Of a stretch of DNA of 58,062 nucleotides, positions 10,446-24,904 are shown in pieces (position 1 is the first letter of the stretch; every line of letters begins with the position of its first letter). The DNA comes from Balamuthia mandrillaris (taxonomy: Eukaryota; Discosea; Longamoebia; Balamuthiidae). The position numbers and the translations under genes were made by a program. The stretch spans positions 1 through 58,062 of the forward strand of contig JAVKOQ010000324.1 of the NCBI GenBank assembly GCA_031835245.1, in the 5' to 3' direction. The notes beneath the pieces were generated by a model. It had not been told where the DNA came from and did no database searches. It saw only the letters and a program-made list of their open reading frames with translations.

Positions 10446-10707
10446 GCATGCAGAGATGATCATCGAGCTGTACTCTACCTCCTCTCCTATGTTTGTGTTA
10501 AACTCTTTCTGTATTTTTCCGAATGTACTTTTTAACTTGTTTGCCTTCTCTTGTGCTTGTTCTTTGTTCTTTTGTTCTTTGTTCTTTGTTCTTTGCTTTG
10601 CTTGGTCCTTCTTTAACTAACAACAAAGGCACGAATCGTGGTGAAGTTATTCTTATACAGTTATAAATAGCCTAACTCAAATACACTTACAATAATGAAC
10701 AGGCATG
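10446..10707. other. Convergent 3' spacer
   Basis: Convergent 3' ends of the kinase-like gene and the secreted-protein gene. It contains TTGTTCT/TTTGTTC reiterations (10558-10602) and AT-rich sequence. No coding signal. Confidence 0.5.
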
Positions 10708-13023
10708 TTACAAGGATAGTTTCAGAAAAGACGAAGAGTACCCCGTCGTCCGACCAGCCCCGCTGCTTCCATCCTCGCTCTCCGGTCTCTCCGGCAAAAT
10801 AGTTACACTCTGTAGCTGCCTACCTAGCTCCCCTGTCGAACCCTCTGTTTGCTGCTTCCTCTTCCTCTTTCTCTTCCGCTTTACCGGAACAAACGTATGT
10901 ACAACCTCCTCTCTCCTTACCTCCTCTTTCTCCCCTCTTCTTTTGTCCAAAGGCGCTTGACTGACTCCCGAAACGATGTGAAAGTACCAGTCTTGCTGCC
11001 GGTCCTCCACAACCAAGGGCTGAGCACGAATGCCGAATCCATTGTGCACTGTTCGAGCGCTCTCCCAACCACCAGCATCAAACTCAACTTGACGCCAGTC
11101 CCACACCTTGGCGATCTCTCCGGGGTTGGCGGGCGTAACGTCGGCGATACCAGCGGGCAGCGTGACCTCATCAAAGAGAACGATCCTGGAGCCACGCCCT
11201 TCTTCAATAACGCCCTCAATGTCGACCGAACATCCGGTGCCGCCACCCGAGATGGTAGGCACGACCCCTGGTACCATGCTGTAGCACACAAATGCCTGCT
11301 TAAGAGTGAACTCAAATGCCTTTGCGTCAGCATCATCCACGAGGAAGCTGTGACGAACCCAAATATCCTCTCCACTGCTGAATACGGAAGGGGAGATGCC
11401 ATTCGGTTGGCTCACGACCAGCTGCATGGCGGCCTGCGTCTCGAAGAACTCGACCGTGCTGGGCACTGGGATCTCCCCAATGTTCGTGCCTGGATCCTCA
11501 GCGGAGATGTCTACGTAGAAGTTGGCGCGCAGGATGTCACCACCCACCTCAGTGCTCCATTGGAACTCGAACTCTCCCGTGTACTGAAGGTTAAAGTTGG
11601 AAATGCTTCCGGCTTGCACTTCAGTGAGCTCGCTGAAGACGGCAGTCCAAGAGATGACACAAGGATTCAGGGAGCCTGCGCAGTTGCCGTTGTCAGCTAC
11701 GCGAGTGAGGACCGGCTGTTTGCCAGCAGCATCGCGTTGGGTCTTCAGCGGATAGGAAGCGGCGCTGAAACCAGATTGCAGGATGTTGGCGCTGTTGGCG
11801 ATACCCTCGGGATCCTCAATGACGGTACGAAGGGTGATGGTCAGACCCTCGCTACCTCCGCTGTGCACCACATCAAAGTCGAGGATGTTGACCACAAAGT
11901 CCCACTCCTCGGAGGTGGCCTCCAGGTTGGTCACCGTCTCGGCGATGCTGAACTGAAAGGGATAGATGAACGTGGTCTTGAAGTATCCGGCATCCACATC
12001 CTCCACATCCCTCGGACGAACCACGTTGATGTACAGGCTGGCAGCGTAGGCCAGGCCGGAGGTGGAGGTGGCCGCTGGGTCGCTATCCCTGGCATAGAAG
12101 CAGTCCGTCGGCTGCGTGTTTCTCACGAGCGCAGAGACAGGAATGCTAGCCGTGAAGCGCACCTGCGAGCAGCTCAGAGCAGCCACCGACCAAACCGTGT
12201 TGGTGGTGTAGTACGGCACATAGTCGGGATTGTCAAGAGCATCAGGGATGGAGACGTGCACATCGCCATCAAAGTCTGCTTGTGGGGAGGTCAGCCAACC
12301 CTCCGTGAACTCAACGGGCGACAAGGAGGCCGCGTCATGGTTGCTGCAAGTGCGGTTGACGCCGTTGGCATGGTCGCCTGTGCCTGGGGTCACGTCAAAG
12401 TCCCAAAAGTCGATCAGGTAAGAGGACTGGTTGCGGATGTAGGCCGCATCGATTTGGAAGTGTATCCGCAGCACGTCGAGGGAGATGGTGACCGCAGGGG
12501 TGGGAGGAGCGAAGAAGGAGGAGGTGCTGCCGAGGTCAGGGATGTCGGTGCAGTCCTGTTGGTTGTAGGTGACGATCGTGACGGTGGCAGCTGCGTTGGA
12601 CTCATCGTTGCCGTCATCCGCATCGACTGCGACGTAGGCGAACGAGGAGACATGTTCCGGCGGGGAAGACCCTGCAACGAAGCAAGCCTTACCGTTGGTG
12701 GCTGCGATGAGATCGTTGGCAGCAAGGGTGTTGGCAGTGCAGCTGCCTCCCCCGCTGGGGTCCCACTCTGTGAGTTCGCTGTCCCCCACGATGTTGTCTA
12801 TGTTGACGATCTTGAAGCTGTCCACGGTGGCAGCGTTGGGATCGGCCGAGTCGACCTCGAAGGTGATGATAACCTCGCCAGAGCCCGGTGGAAAGGCGTT
12901 CTCCACGCGGATGTTGACCACCGCGGGGGCAACACTCTCTGACGGCCTCGCCGACAGAGACAGTAGAAGGAGGAGCAGCAAGACCGCAAAGAGGCGGTGC
13001 CGCTGCCGGTGCCGCGTCTTCAT
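10708..13023 (-). CDS. Intronless secreted protein of unknown function
   Basis: Single exon. The ATG at 13023 is preferred over the one at 13104 because it places a basic n-region (MKTRHRQRHR) directly before an LLLLLL hydrophobic core and an Ala-rich cleavage region, a clear signal peptide. The 771-aa product is acidic, rich in Val, Thr, Ser and Asp, with paired cysteines and N-glycosylation sequons (NQSS, NRTC). The strand-like alternation suggests tandem beta-sandwich domains. There is no obvious membrane anchor. The C-terminal roughly 70 residues carry a KRKRKRKRK run and a Ser-rich tail. I cannot assign a family. GC-rich coding sequence and absence of introns set it apart from most neighbours, as with the reductase-rhodanese gene. 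Extracellular, vacuolar or cyst-wall location is a guess. Confidence 0.85.
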   Translation of the reverse strand: MKTRHRQRHRLFAVLLLLLLLSLSARPSESVAPAVVNIRVENAFPPGSGEVIITFEVDSADPNAATVDSFKIVNIDNIVGDSELTEWDPSGGGSCTANTLAANDLIAATNGKACFVAGSSPPEHVSSFAYVAVDADDGNDESNAAATVTIVTYNQQDCTDIPDLGSTSSFFAPPTPAVTISLDVLRIHFQIDAAYIRNQSSYLIDFWDFDVTPGTGDHANGVNRTCSNHDAASLSPVEFTEGWLTSPQADFDGDVHVSIPDALDNPDYVPYYTTNTVWSVAALSCSQVRFTASIPVSALVRNTQPTDCFYARDSDPAATSTSGLAYAASLYINVVRPRDVEDVDAGYFKTTFIYPFQFSIAETVTNLEATSEEWDFVVNILDFDVVHSGGSEGLTITLRTVIEDPEGIANSANILQSGFSAASYPLKTQRDAAGKQPVLTRVADNGNCAGSLNPCVISWTAVFSELTEVQAGSISNFNLQYTGEFEFQWSTEVGGDILRANFYVDISAEDPGTNIGEIPVPSTVEFFETQAAMQLVVSQPNGISPSVFSSGEDIWVRHSFLVDDADAKAFEFTLKQAFVCYSMVPGVVPTISGGGTGCSVDIEGVIEEGRGSRIVLFDEVTLPAGIADVTPANPGEIAKVWDWRQVEFDAGGWESARTVHNGFGIRAQPLVVEDRQQDWYFHIVSGVSQAPLDKRRGEKEEVRREEVVHTFVPVKRKRKRKRKQQTEGSTGELGRQLQSVTILPERPESEDGSSGAGRTTGYSSSFLKLSL

Positions 13024-14090
13024 TGCCTCTGGAGGCCAAAACAAAGGCTCCCGCTGCCCCAGGGAAACACAGGCTGAGGCTGGGTGGGAGGAAGACAAGG
13101 ACACAGCCGCGACACTTTACATATTATCCCCCTTTCACCCGATGCTGCGCTTCAACCGCAGGAGCGTTCTGAGGCTGCCTGCCTCCTTTTTTGTTTACTG
13201 CACCTCCTGGGTTACGAGGCCTGCCGAGCAAACCGTTTCTTGAAATGCTTTCAGGCGACTTGGTTTCGGCCAAAACGGGAGAGTCTCTCCTGTGGAGCTG
13301 TGGCCCATTCCCTAAACGAACCAAGAGATGCTTTTCCTTATTTATTTTGAGTGCCACACGCTTGGGAACTTCTGCTGGTTGTATCTAGGCCTGGTTTTCA
13401 CTGGCCCTGTGGAACCGATCTAGGTTGTCTAGGAGATGGTCGTTCAAGGCTTAAAAGCTGCAGGGTGATCAGATGGGAGGCATGTGTGTTTGGGTGCGTC
13501 ATGCTTTCCTTTTGAATCGGAGTGGTGGTTAGCCTAAGTACATTCGGAGAATAAACAGAAAAGAGAAGCAACACTGACGCATGTAACACATCTTATAAGG
13601 TACCCCGAAATGCCTCTGTGGGATAGAAGGAGTGTTCAAGCGGTTCGTACCGCGAACACACCGTGGACAGACTGGATGTCTGAGCCTCTCTAACACGTGT
13701 TAATATTTGGTTTCAGAATAATGATTTTCCTGGCAGCGATAGCCACTTTTTGCGTCTCTGGTCTCTCCCTTATTGTTTGTGAGAGTTTATCATATGCTCC
13801 CATCAAGAGAGAGACAAAGACAGTGAGAGAGAGGGAGAGAGAGAGAGAGAGAGCAATCTGGATCGACTCAAATAGATTCCGGTACCATAATTTCAAAACT
13901 CCAATCAAAAATCAGAAATACTTATATGTCGACACAAAGTGATCGTGCTCAACCCCTGCTACAATGTTGCACCACAAGCCTTTGAAGGAAAGGGAAATAA
14001 ACACAAATATATTGGTGCAGGGTTACGACCAGTGCTACAGCTCACCGACAAAGAGGAAGAAGCAGAAAGAAGAAGGCGCCTTGTTTGGTC
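13024..14090. promoter_or_regulatory. About 1 kb divergent intergenic region
   Basis: Between the secreted-protein gene (-) and sideroflexin (+). No ORF with family resemblance and no tRNA or snRNA signature found. It contains a (GA)n tract at 13828-13852 and a TGTCGACAC motif at 13927-13935, about 155 bp upstream of the sideroflexin ATG. A short palindromic stretch around 13640-13660 (GCGGTTCGTACCGC) could fold as a small hairpin. Confidence 0.45.
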
Positions 14091-14976
14091 ATGTCCCAGC
14101 AGCCACAGCAACAACTCCTCTCCGGGTTTCACCCCAACCGCCCCAAATACGACCAAAGCCACTTTCTCGGGCGGCTGCGCCACTTTATGGACATCACCGA
14201 CCCGACCACCCTCCTCACCTCCGAGGCCCGCCTGCAGGAGTCCCTCCGCCTGCTGCAGGCCTACCAGGCGGGGACGTTGCCGCTCCCGCCCAACCCCTCT
14301 CCCGCCGAGCTTAAGGCCATGGAGGAGCAGCTGTGGCGGGCCAAAAAGCTAAAGGACGCCATCCTGCACCCCGACACCGGGGAGAAGATCCCGATGCCCT
14401 TTCGCATGTCCGGCTTCGTTCCGTTTGGTTCTATCACTGTCATTGGTAACCACTTCTCTTTTCCTTCTTTCTTCTCTCTCTCTTTCTTACTTTTTTTTGG
14501 GGTTTCAAAGGCATGTTGCTGCCCAACCCAACGGTGCCGAGCATCATCTTTTGGCAGTGGCTCAACCAAACGCACAACGCCGCGGTCAACTACTGCAACC
14601 GCAATGCCAGCTCGCCCACCCCCACCCGCACGCTGGTGGAGTCCTACCTCGGCGCCTCCGGAACGGCCGTCGGCGTGGCGCTCGCGCTGGACCGCTTGGT
14701 GGCGCGGGCGAGCTCCTTCTCCAACGCCACCCGCTTCCTCATCCAACGCTTTGTGCCCTTCCCGGCGGTGGCCTCCGCCAACGTGGCCAACGTGGTGTTG
14801 ATGAGACGGCAGGAGCTCGAGGCCGGCATTCATGTGAAGGACAAGGATGGCAATGTGCTGGGCAGCTCGCAGGCGGCCGCTAAGAAAGCCATCTTTGAGA
14901 CGGCCCTCACCAGGATCGCTCTTCCTTTTCCTCTTCTCGGTAATGCTCTCACTTCTTTTCTCTTTCTCTCTTTTGG

Positions 14977-15025
<49 letters not shown>

Positions 15026-15336
15026 TTGCTGCGTTGCTTGTTTCTCTTGGCTGTAGACTGACAACCAAAACAAAAACAGTGTTTCCTCCAATGATAATGG
15101 CACGCCTCGAAAAGACGAGCCTGCTTCGCAAGTTCCCACGGCTGCATCTGCCGGTGCAGGCCTCCGTTTGCATCGCGGCCTTTGGCATCGCGCTGCCGAT
15201 CGCCATCAGCCTCTTTCCTCAAGATGGCAGCATGCCTCTCTCTGAGTTGGAAGCTCCTTTGGCGGAACGCATTCTTCGGGAAAAGAAAGGCGTGATAGAG
15301 AGTGATTCCGTTGTGTACTATAACAAAGGTTTGTAA
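14091..15336 (+). CDS. Sideroflexin (mitochondrial serine transporter family)
   Basis: Three exons: 14091-14445, 14511-14939, 15080-15336; phases 1 and 1 fit; 346 aa, close to the family's usual 320-330. Diagnostic features are [19 protein letters not shown] at the N-terminus, HPDTGEKI and RMSGFVPFG, then [19 protein letters not shown] (the family's highly conserved WQWxNQ...NYxNRN). [12 protein letters not shown] and a hydrophobic [12 protein letters not shown] segment lie near the C-terminus. Sideroflexins sit in the mitochondrial inner membrane and carry serine for one-carbon metabolism. The start is the ATG at 14091, preceding the Gln-rich short leader. The last acceptor is at 15079, because the nearer AG at 15057 would give a stop. 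Confidence 0.93.
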
Positions 15337-15525
15337 ACAATGTTTTAAGAAGAGAACGGCACAGGGTGTTAAAAAGTAGAAAGCGTCAATCCCGCTATAC
15401 ATTAACTCTGAATCATTCTACAAGTTACATTGGTTGTTTCTTTTGTTTTCCTCTTTCTCTTTCTTCCTTCTTTGTGTTGGCTGATGGATGAGAGAAGTTT
15501 CTCATCTCTTCTTAAGAGAGAGAAA

Positions 15526-18500
15526 TCACTGAGGAAGAATGGGCACGAGAACGCCAACGGTGCACAGGTGACAGCGCTGATCGGGTGAGAGAGCGCTGTA
15601 GGTGGCTGAGCAGTGGGGACATCCTTTCACTCCTTCCCCACCGGAAACCGCTATCGGGCCAAACGTCTTTGAAGAAAAAAAAAAGAGAGAGAAAAGTAAG
15701 GAGGAGATGGAGACAAAGCGAAAAAAAGAGAAAAAGGAGGTACCTTGCAGTCGTAGTAAAATTCGGTGATGTGAGGCGTTAGGTTTTGTTCTCCTTTCTC
15801 TTTACAAAGCATTAACTTTTGCATGAGGTCCTGTGCATCTGGTGGATTCTTGGAGAGGATAAACTATGGAAAGAGTTTCAGTAAAGATAGGAAAGAATTG
15901 AGATACACAATATGTAAAACGAAGGAAGAAAAAAAGGTTCAAACCTGCAAGACTTCGCTGGCAACACCAAAGTTGAACGCTTCCATGTTCTTCTTGACGG
16001 ACATGCGACAACAAATCATGCTGTGCTTGGCTTGCAGCTTCAACTTGCTGAGCTGTCGACTAAGCGCTCCGACGCGCCATTTGGTCGCCAATGCTTCCTC
16101 TTTATGCAAAAGAGAAGAAGCAGCAGCAGTAGAAGAAGAAGCAAGAAGCAAGAAGCAAGAACACGAAGAATCAAGCAAGCAAGGAGTACACGAAGAAGAG
16201 AGTGAGAGAAGAGCGAGAATAACAAAACGAATAAACAAACGAGAGTAAGCAACAAAATAACGAAATAAAGCAAATCGAGGGAAACACGTACCAATGCTTT
16301 GATGGATCATCAACTGTTCCAATCGTTGCACTTCCATCAAAATCAACAATGCCAATTTGTACTGAGCGCAAATGGTCAATTGCAGTTTCGTATGCGAAGG
16401 ATCTGGCACTCCCGCTTGAACAGAAAAATGAGAAACACGAAGAAAGAACAATAAAGGAATAATGAACATAAAAAGAAGATCGCATTCCTTACCCAAAATC
16501 TGAATAGCTTTCTGTACATCGGTGAGAGCGTCCCGGAATTGACCGCTCTCCAGTTTGGCGGCCATCACTTCCATCAAGCCAGACGCCTTTCTGGCCGCGT
16601 TTTGCGCCTCACTTATAGCCGCCGCTTGATCTACCACTGAAGTAGGTGCGATAGCGTCGATAGACGAAGACGACGACGAAGAAGAGTAAGGAGGGGGAGA
16701 AGAAGGAGAAGAAGAGGCTGGAGGAGAAATCGACTGGGGAGGAGAAGAAGGAATGGAAAGTGAACTATGGGGTGGAGAGTGAGGAGATGGAATGGTGGGC
16801 ATAGAGGTAGAAAGACCGTTGCTGTTATTAGAGGATGAGGATGTGCTGTCTTCGTTGGTGATAGAGTCAGCGCTTCGAGAGACGATCTGGTCTTTCCGTA
16901 TCTGACTTGCGCGACGACCAACCTTGCTGCCGGAAGGTGGAGGAGCCGAAAGACCGAAGAAGGAAGCGGCGCTGCCGTCATTGGCTTCTTGTTCCTGCTC
17001 TGGTGGAGAGGCTACATCTTCTTTAATTACCACCATCAATCGGCTGTTTTTGCCACTGTTTTTAAATATTTTTGTTTGTGTTACGCGGTTACATGAGGAA
17101 AGAAAGGTTTTCACGAGAAATAAATATGAGAGAGAGAGAGAAACATACCTTTCTTCATCAGAAGATGAGTCGTCTGACCAACCCCAATCTTGGTTGTTGC
17201 TGGTATCAAAGGAATCAGCACCACTATTGCTGTGCTTGTCATCCCTTATTATTATAAGAAAACAAGAGCATCAAAACGTTAGTTCAATCTAAACGTTTGC
17301 CAGTTATAATAAAACAAACACTAACCGTGGAGAAAGAACATCAGGAGATAACGCTCCAAAGCTATCGCTCTCGTCATCCGTGTTGTTTTCCTCTTTGGTT
17401 CCATTACCGGCTGCCTCATCTCGCGGCGAAGTAATGCGAAGATTTGCCAACTCAGCCTCATCAAACAGTTCCTCTCTCTGATCGCCAAGTGCGCTGTTCT
17501 TCTGTCGCTGCAATCGTGGCGGTCGTTCCTGCTGCTGTCCTGCCCTAAACTTCTCCCAAATGACAAACGTGACCTCGCATACCCGCCCCACCGAGCTCTC
17601 TTCCTCTACCGCAAACTCTGGCGGATGGGAGGTGCACTTCAGCTCTGGAGAGCCTACTTTGGAGTTGTGCCAGGAGAAGACAAACTGCGTAGCTGAGTTG
17701 TCGATGGTGAAGGCACAGGAGCCTTTGGTGCCAGCTAGGGCTTTGCCGTAGGAACCAAACTCGGCGAGCTCTTCCCCCAGCACAGCCGCTGGCGGTTCCT
17801 TGGCCCAGGTGCCTGTGGGCAGCTTGGGAGCTCCCTTTCTTACAAGAGTCTCCTTGCTGAGGTTCTCGATGGTAATGAGCACGGAGCGGCGGTTGAGCAG
17901 CTTGGCCTTCCATGCCTCCTCAGGAGGGAGATTTGGAAAGCTTCCTCCTGTGGAACCTCCACTTTCATCCCCTCCCAGTTCGTGGTCTTTGAGAGAACCC
18001 CCTGTGATCCGTTTCTTGATGGAGCTTCGTTTCTTAGAGGAGGAGTGGCTCTTTCTCTCTTTCTTGTCTGGTTTTGCTCGGAGGTCATTTAGTGTTTCTC
18101 TCCGTCTTCTCATTTCTTTCTTTGCTGACGCTACAGAGGAGTCCATAGTTCCTCCATCCATTGTGTGAGCATGAAAGCCTCCTCTTACTGCCTCTAATTC
18201 TGGCCCTGTTCGTCGCGTTGGCATCTCTGGTCCTGTCTTTCGCATTGGCAGGTCCGATGTGTGATATCTGCGGTCCCTTTCATCTGGCTTATCTCCTCCT
18301 GTTTTTCTATTAATTTGTGAATGCAAAAGTTAGTGATAACGAGTTAAACAGAAGTAACATAGCAAATAAAATAAATAAAACAAACATGTAAAGAAGCAGA
18401 GAAAAGAAAAAAGAAGAGAAAGAAGAAGAGAACAGAGGAGGACAAGGGTCCAAAATATTGAGATGGGATACCGCGGGGAAGGACTCTTGAAGAAAGGTTG

Positions 18501-18958
18501 GAAAGATGAGAAAGAGCGATACAAAACAGATGTCATGTGGATTATGTTTTGCTCTCCCTTTGCTCGTTACAGAACAATTGGGCATATGTTGGAAAAAAGA
18601 AGAAACAAAAAACACAAAAAAAAAACAAAAACTAATCAAAGAAAAACGATCAACGAAGAGAGATCGAATAAAAGAAAGAGAGAACCAAGTGGGAGTTTGA
18701 AACTAACCAAAAGCAAAAAAAAATAATGAAAAAGACAGAGGCAGAGAGAGAAAACGAGAGCAAGGGTGAAAGAGTGGAGGGGAAGCAAAAGAGGGGTTGA
18801 CGAGAAAACCAAAAGAAATCCCTCGCCCATCAAACCGAAAAAATCAGAGAAACATCAAAAATACAAAACAAAAAAAAACGTTCTCTCTCTCTGTCTTTCT
18901 TTCCAACAAAAAAAAAATCGCATCAAATCAACTCTACTCCCATCTCGTGGAATCCTTC

Positions 18959-19000
<42 letters not shown>

Positions 19001-19320
19001 AGAGAAATCAAAAAAAAAACCAAAAGGTACCTATGAGGAAGGTCCGAGGGACCCGTTTTGCGCGTGCGCAGCTTGCTGAGGCTGGACCGCTTCTCCTTCT
19101 TCTCCTTCTTGAGGCTGTCCTTTCGGTCCTTCTTCCCGCTGCCGCCGCTCATCAGGGTGCTCATCCGCCTCCCCTTTTTGCCCTCCTTCTTCTCCTTGTG
19201 GTGCGTTGGGGAGTTGGTGATGCTGGTGGGGCTCACCGCGATGCCGAATTCCTCCTCGTCCAACGCCGTCGTCGTCGCTCCTGCGTTGGCGCGCGGATCA
19301 AAGTTGAAAAAATCTCCCAT
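15526..19320 (-). CDS. Putative trafficking protein with COPI-alpha-like C-terminus
   Basis: Eight exons: 19320-19031, 18306-17326, 17244-17149, 17055-16493, 16414-16292, 16099-15945, 15863-15744, 15666-15526; all phases agree; 822 aa. The N-terminus is Lys/Ser-rich with repeated RKTGP motifs. A beta-sandwich-like domain (about residues 195-310) carries LITIENLSKETL, FGSYGK and FSWHNSKVGS, resembling aegerolysin/actinoporin-type or C2-like folds. Then come an acidic stretch (WSDDSSSDEE), a Ser/Pro linker, and a helical region with LTDVQKAIQIL and RLEQLM. The C-terminus has KHSMICCRMSVKKNMEAFNFGVA, NPPDAQDL and a zinc-knuckle CPHC...CHLC, reminiscent of the coatomer alpha C-terminal domain. 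A vesicle-coat role is inference. The final exon with the zinc knuckle ends at the TGA at 15526-15528. Confidence 0.78.
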
Positions 19321-19913
19321 TCTCCTCAAACAGCTACGCTAGCACACCAAACCCTCTTTGAGGCCTTCCTTGCTTTCCCCCTCTCTTCTGCTTCTTCCTC
19401 TTTGTCTTTTTCAATCAAATAGTTTCGTGCTTTTGATGAAAAAGAAGAAGAGCAACCAAACGAAAAACTCCAACAAAAAAAAATCCAAATCAAACTCCCC
19501 CTATTTTTTTGTTAAAAAAAAAGAGACCAGACTGATCGATCAACAGAACTCAACAACAACAAAAAAAAAAGACGCTCGTTCTGGAAGAAGGCCTCTGAGT
19601 CCCCTTACTCTTCCAGCAAAGAGAGAGACCTTTCCCCTTTTTTCCTGACCTCTCTCTCTCTCTCTTTTGTTTTTCTGTCTCCTCTCTCTCTCTCTCTCCA
19701 ATACAATTTTTCTGTGTGTGGGAAGAGAGAGAGCCAAGATCATTCGCCGATTAAGGGTAATTTAGCTTGTTTTGGTAATGATAGGGAGATTATATCCAAT
19801 GGGAATTCAAACGGTAATATCCTTTTTGTTAATAACAATGGATCCTCCAATAAAAAATCAGAGGAAAATTGATCGCGGGCTTTTTTTCCCATAACATTTG
19901 CTTTGGCCTGCTT
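19321..19913. promoter_or_regulatory. Upstream region of the COPI-alpha-like gene
   Basis: About 0.6 kb between two minus-strand genes. A-rich runs (19440-19580) and (CT)n tracts (19650-19700) dominate. No coding exon recognised. Confidence 0.45.
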
Positions 19914-21158
19914 TCATGCCGCGACGGACTTTCGGCCAAGGAGATAGGCAGCAACTACCGCCAATCCAGCAGCAGCTCCCATCCACACCATCGATGGGCT
20001 CTCCACCAATGCGTTTCCTTGCCTTGTAGCTTTGGCCTGTTGCCGTTGTTGTTGTGGAGCGCCTCCAAAGCGGCTGACCCTCCAAAGCACCTCAATCTCT
20101 TCCTTGCTCAAGTTAGTCATCCCAAAGCCATTCTCCGGGTCCTTTAGCAACCTTGCCAACCGCTCCACCGTCTCGATGCGCTCCTCTCTCTTCTCCACGA
20201 TGGCAGAGCCATCCTCCTTGAACACCGTCCTGGTATAGAGATCATTCATGAGGAAGTGGCGCACTCCCTCCTTGGTGGTAAGGGTTATCCACAGCAGGCA
20301 GGCAAACATGGATTGAGGGTGAGCATAGACGTTCATGTTGGCCACCACAGTGTCCACCCACGCAAAGTAGGAATCCAAGTGGAAGCGGTAGAGCCTCATG
20401 GGAGCTTCCATGCCTGCCTCCTGGCACCAAAGCTCCCACTCGGTGAGCAAAGGGACAACCTCCCAATCTTGGTCTTCTTGCTTACGTTGGCGAAGGACCA
20501 GAGTGGCCCCTTCTTGTTGGGCTGGAGTGTCCGGGAGGAAAGGAAGAGGCAAGCGGGGGCCACTGCCTCCAAAGCCAACGTCCACTAGGTACATCATATC
20601 CTTCTCTTTCTCATCCTCTTCCTCTTCGCTGCTATTTGAAAAAAACATTGGTGAGTTCTTCTGTTGTGTGCTGTGTGTGTTGTGAGTTGTTTGGTACCTT
20701 GTCCTCGAGACGGCAGGCACTTTGACGATCAGAAGGATGTGAGTGCGAGTGGGCAGGTAGGGCCTTCTGGGGTGCTCCCCATCGTCAAAAAAGACCCTGG
20801 CTTCCTTGATGTCCACCAAAAACCCCAAGCTGCGCAGCACATGGGCCATCAGCCGGTTCTGCTCGAAGCAGTAGCCGCCTCTCCGCTGCCTCACCATCTT
20901 TTCAAAGATGTCGGCCATGAGCAAGGAGACGCCGCCCCGCAGGTGGACATCGCCGTTCTCGAAGGGGATGGAGTGGAAGTGCGCGTTGACGAGGCGGCTG
21001 AGCAGGCTCAAGGTGGGCGGCTCGGCGGCGAGGGAGCGGGGCAGGCCGATGCGGTCGAGGTACTCGGGGAGGTAGGACTCGGCGAACACCGCGGGAGGGA
21101 TGCCTTGCTCTATCTCCAAGAAGTCGCCTTCACGAAAGGTGGAAGAAGAATAACTCAT
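19914..21158 (-). CDS. Arylamine N-acetyltransferase with C-terminal membrane tail
   Basis: Exons 21158-20698 and 20631-19914. The 66-nt intron has a GTACC donor and TTTCAAATAG acceptor, is a multiple of three and lacks stops, so it can also be read through. The spliced product is 392 aa, the unspliced one 414 aa. The catalytic triad is visible: RRGGYCFEQN (C97), THILLIV (H140) and YLVDVGFGG (D171 spliced). SIPFENGDVHL is a further family motif. NATs move acetyl from acetyl-CoA to arylamines and hydrazines. Unusually, the C-terminus ends in a Gln-rich linker followed by about 18 hydrophobic residues and GRKSVAA, the layout of a tail-anchored protein. Typical NATs are soluble and about 280-290 aa. 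The 22-codon optional segment sits just before the Asp motif. Confidence 0.9.
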   Translation of the reverse strand: MSYSSSTFREGDFLEIEQGIPPAVFAESYLPEYLDRIGLPRSLAAEPPTLSLLSRLVNAHFHSIPFENGDVHLRGGVSLLMADIFEKMVRQRRGGYCFEQNRLMAHVLRSLGFLVDIKEARVFFDDGEHPRRPYLPTRTHILLIVKVPAVSRTRYQTTHNTHSTQQKNSPMFFSNSSEEEEDEKEKDMMYLVDVGFGGSGPRLPLPFLPDTPAQQEGATLVLRQRKQEDQDWEVVPLLTEWELWCQEAGMEAPMRLYRFHLDSYFAWVDTVVANMNVYAHPQSMFACLLWITLTTKEGVRHFLMNDLYTRTVFKEDGSAIVEKREERIETVERLARLLKDPENGFGMTNLSKEEIEVLWRVSRFGGAPQQQRQQAKATRQGNALVESPSMVWMGAAAGLAVVAAYLLGRKSVAA

Positions 21159-21452
21159 GCTGTTTGGTGTAATGCGTGTTGTCGTTGGATGTTTTTTGCC
21201 ACCGTGTTGTTTGTGATTTGGGGCTTTTTATTGGTTTCGGGGAGTTACGGTGTGTAGCGAAGGAGAGACTAGTGAAAGGGCAAATAGTGTCCGTCCCCAC
21301 AGCCAAAATTTAGCGTATCACAGGACCCACATTGATTCCACTATAAAATCTCCGTGAATTATTATTTTCCACCAATCGGGGTTTTCTGAACGGGAAAAGA
21401 TAATATAATTTTTGCGGACTTTGTGACGTGTGCGAAAGTATTTTTGCCGACA
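21159..21452. promoter_or_regulatory. Divergent promoter, NAT / AFG2B-like
   Basis: Intergenic region of 294 bp. A GCCGACAATG motif at 21446-21455 overlaps the AFG2B-like start codon (ATG 21453). Otherwise mixed sequence. Confidence 0.45.
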
Positions 21453-24844
<3,392 letters not shown>

Positions 24845-24904
24845 AGAGAGGGAAAAAAAATACATAATTCGTTGGTCATGTTCCTTTTTTTTTTTTCTAA
24901 CGAA

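Noticed and set aside
10849-12942. 697-codon open frame on the plus strand opposite the secreted-protein gene
   Set aside because: A shadow of GC-rich codons on the other strand; no signal peptide or family motif, while the minus-strand frame has a clean secreted-protein structure.
15057-15079. Nearer AG at 15057 as the sideroflexin exon 3 acceptor
   Set aside because: It would put a TGA directly after the junction; the AG at 15079 restores the family motif FPPMIM.
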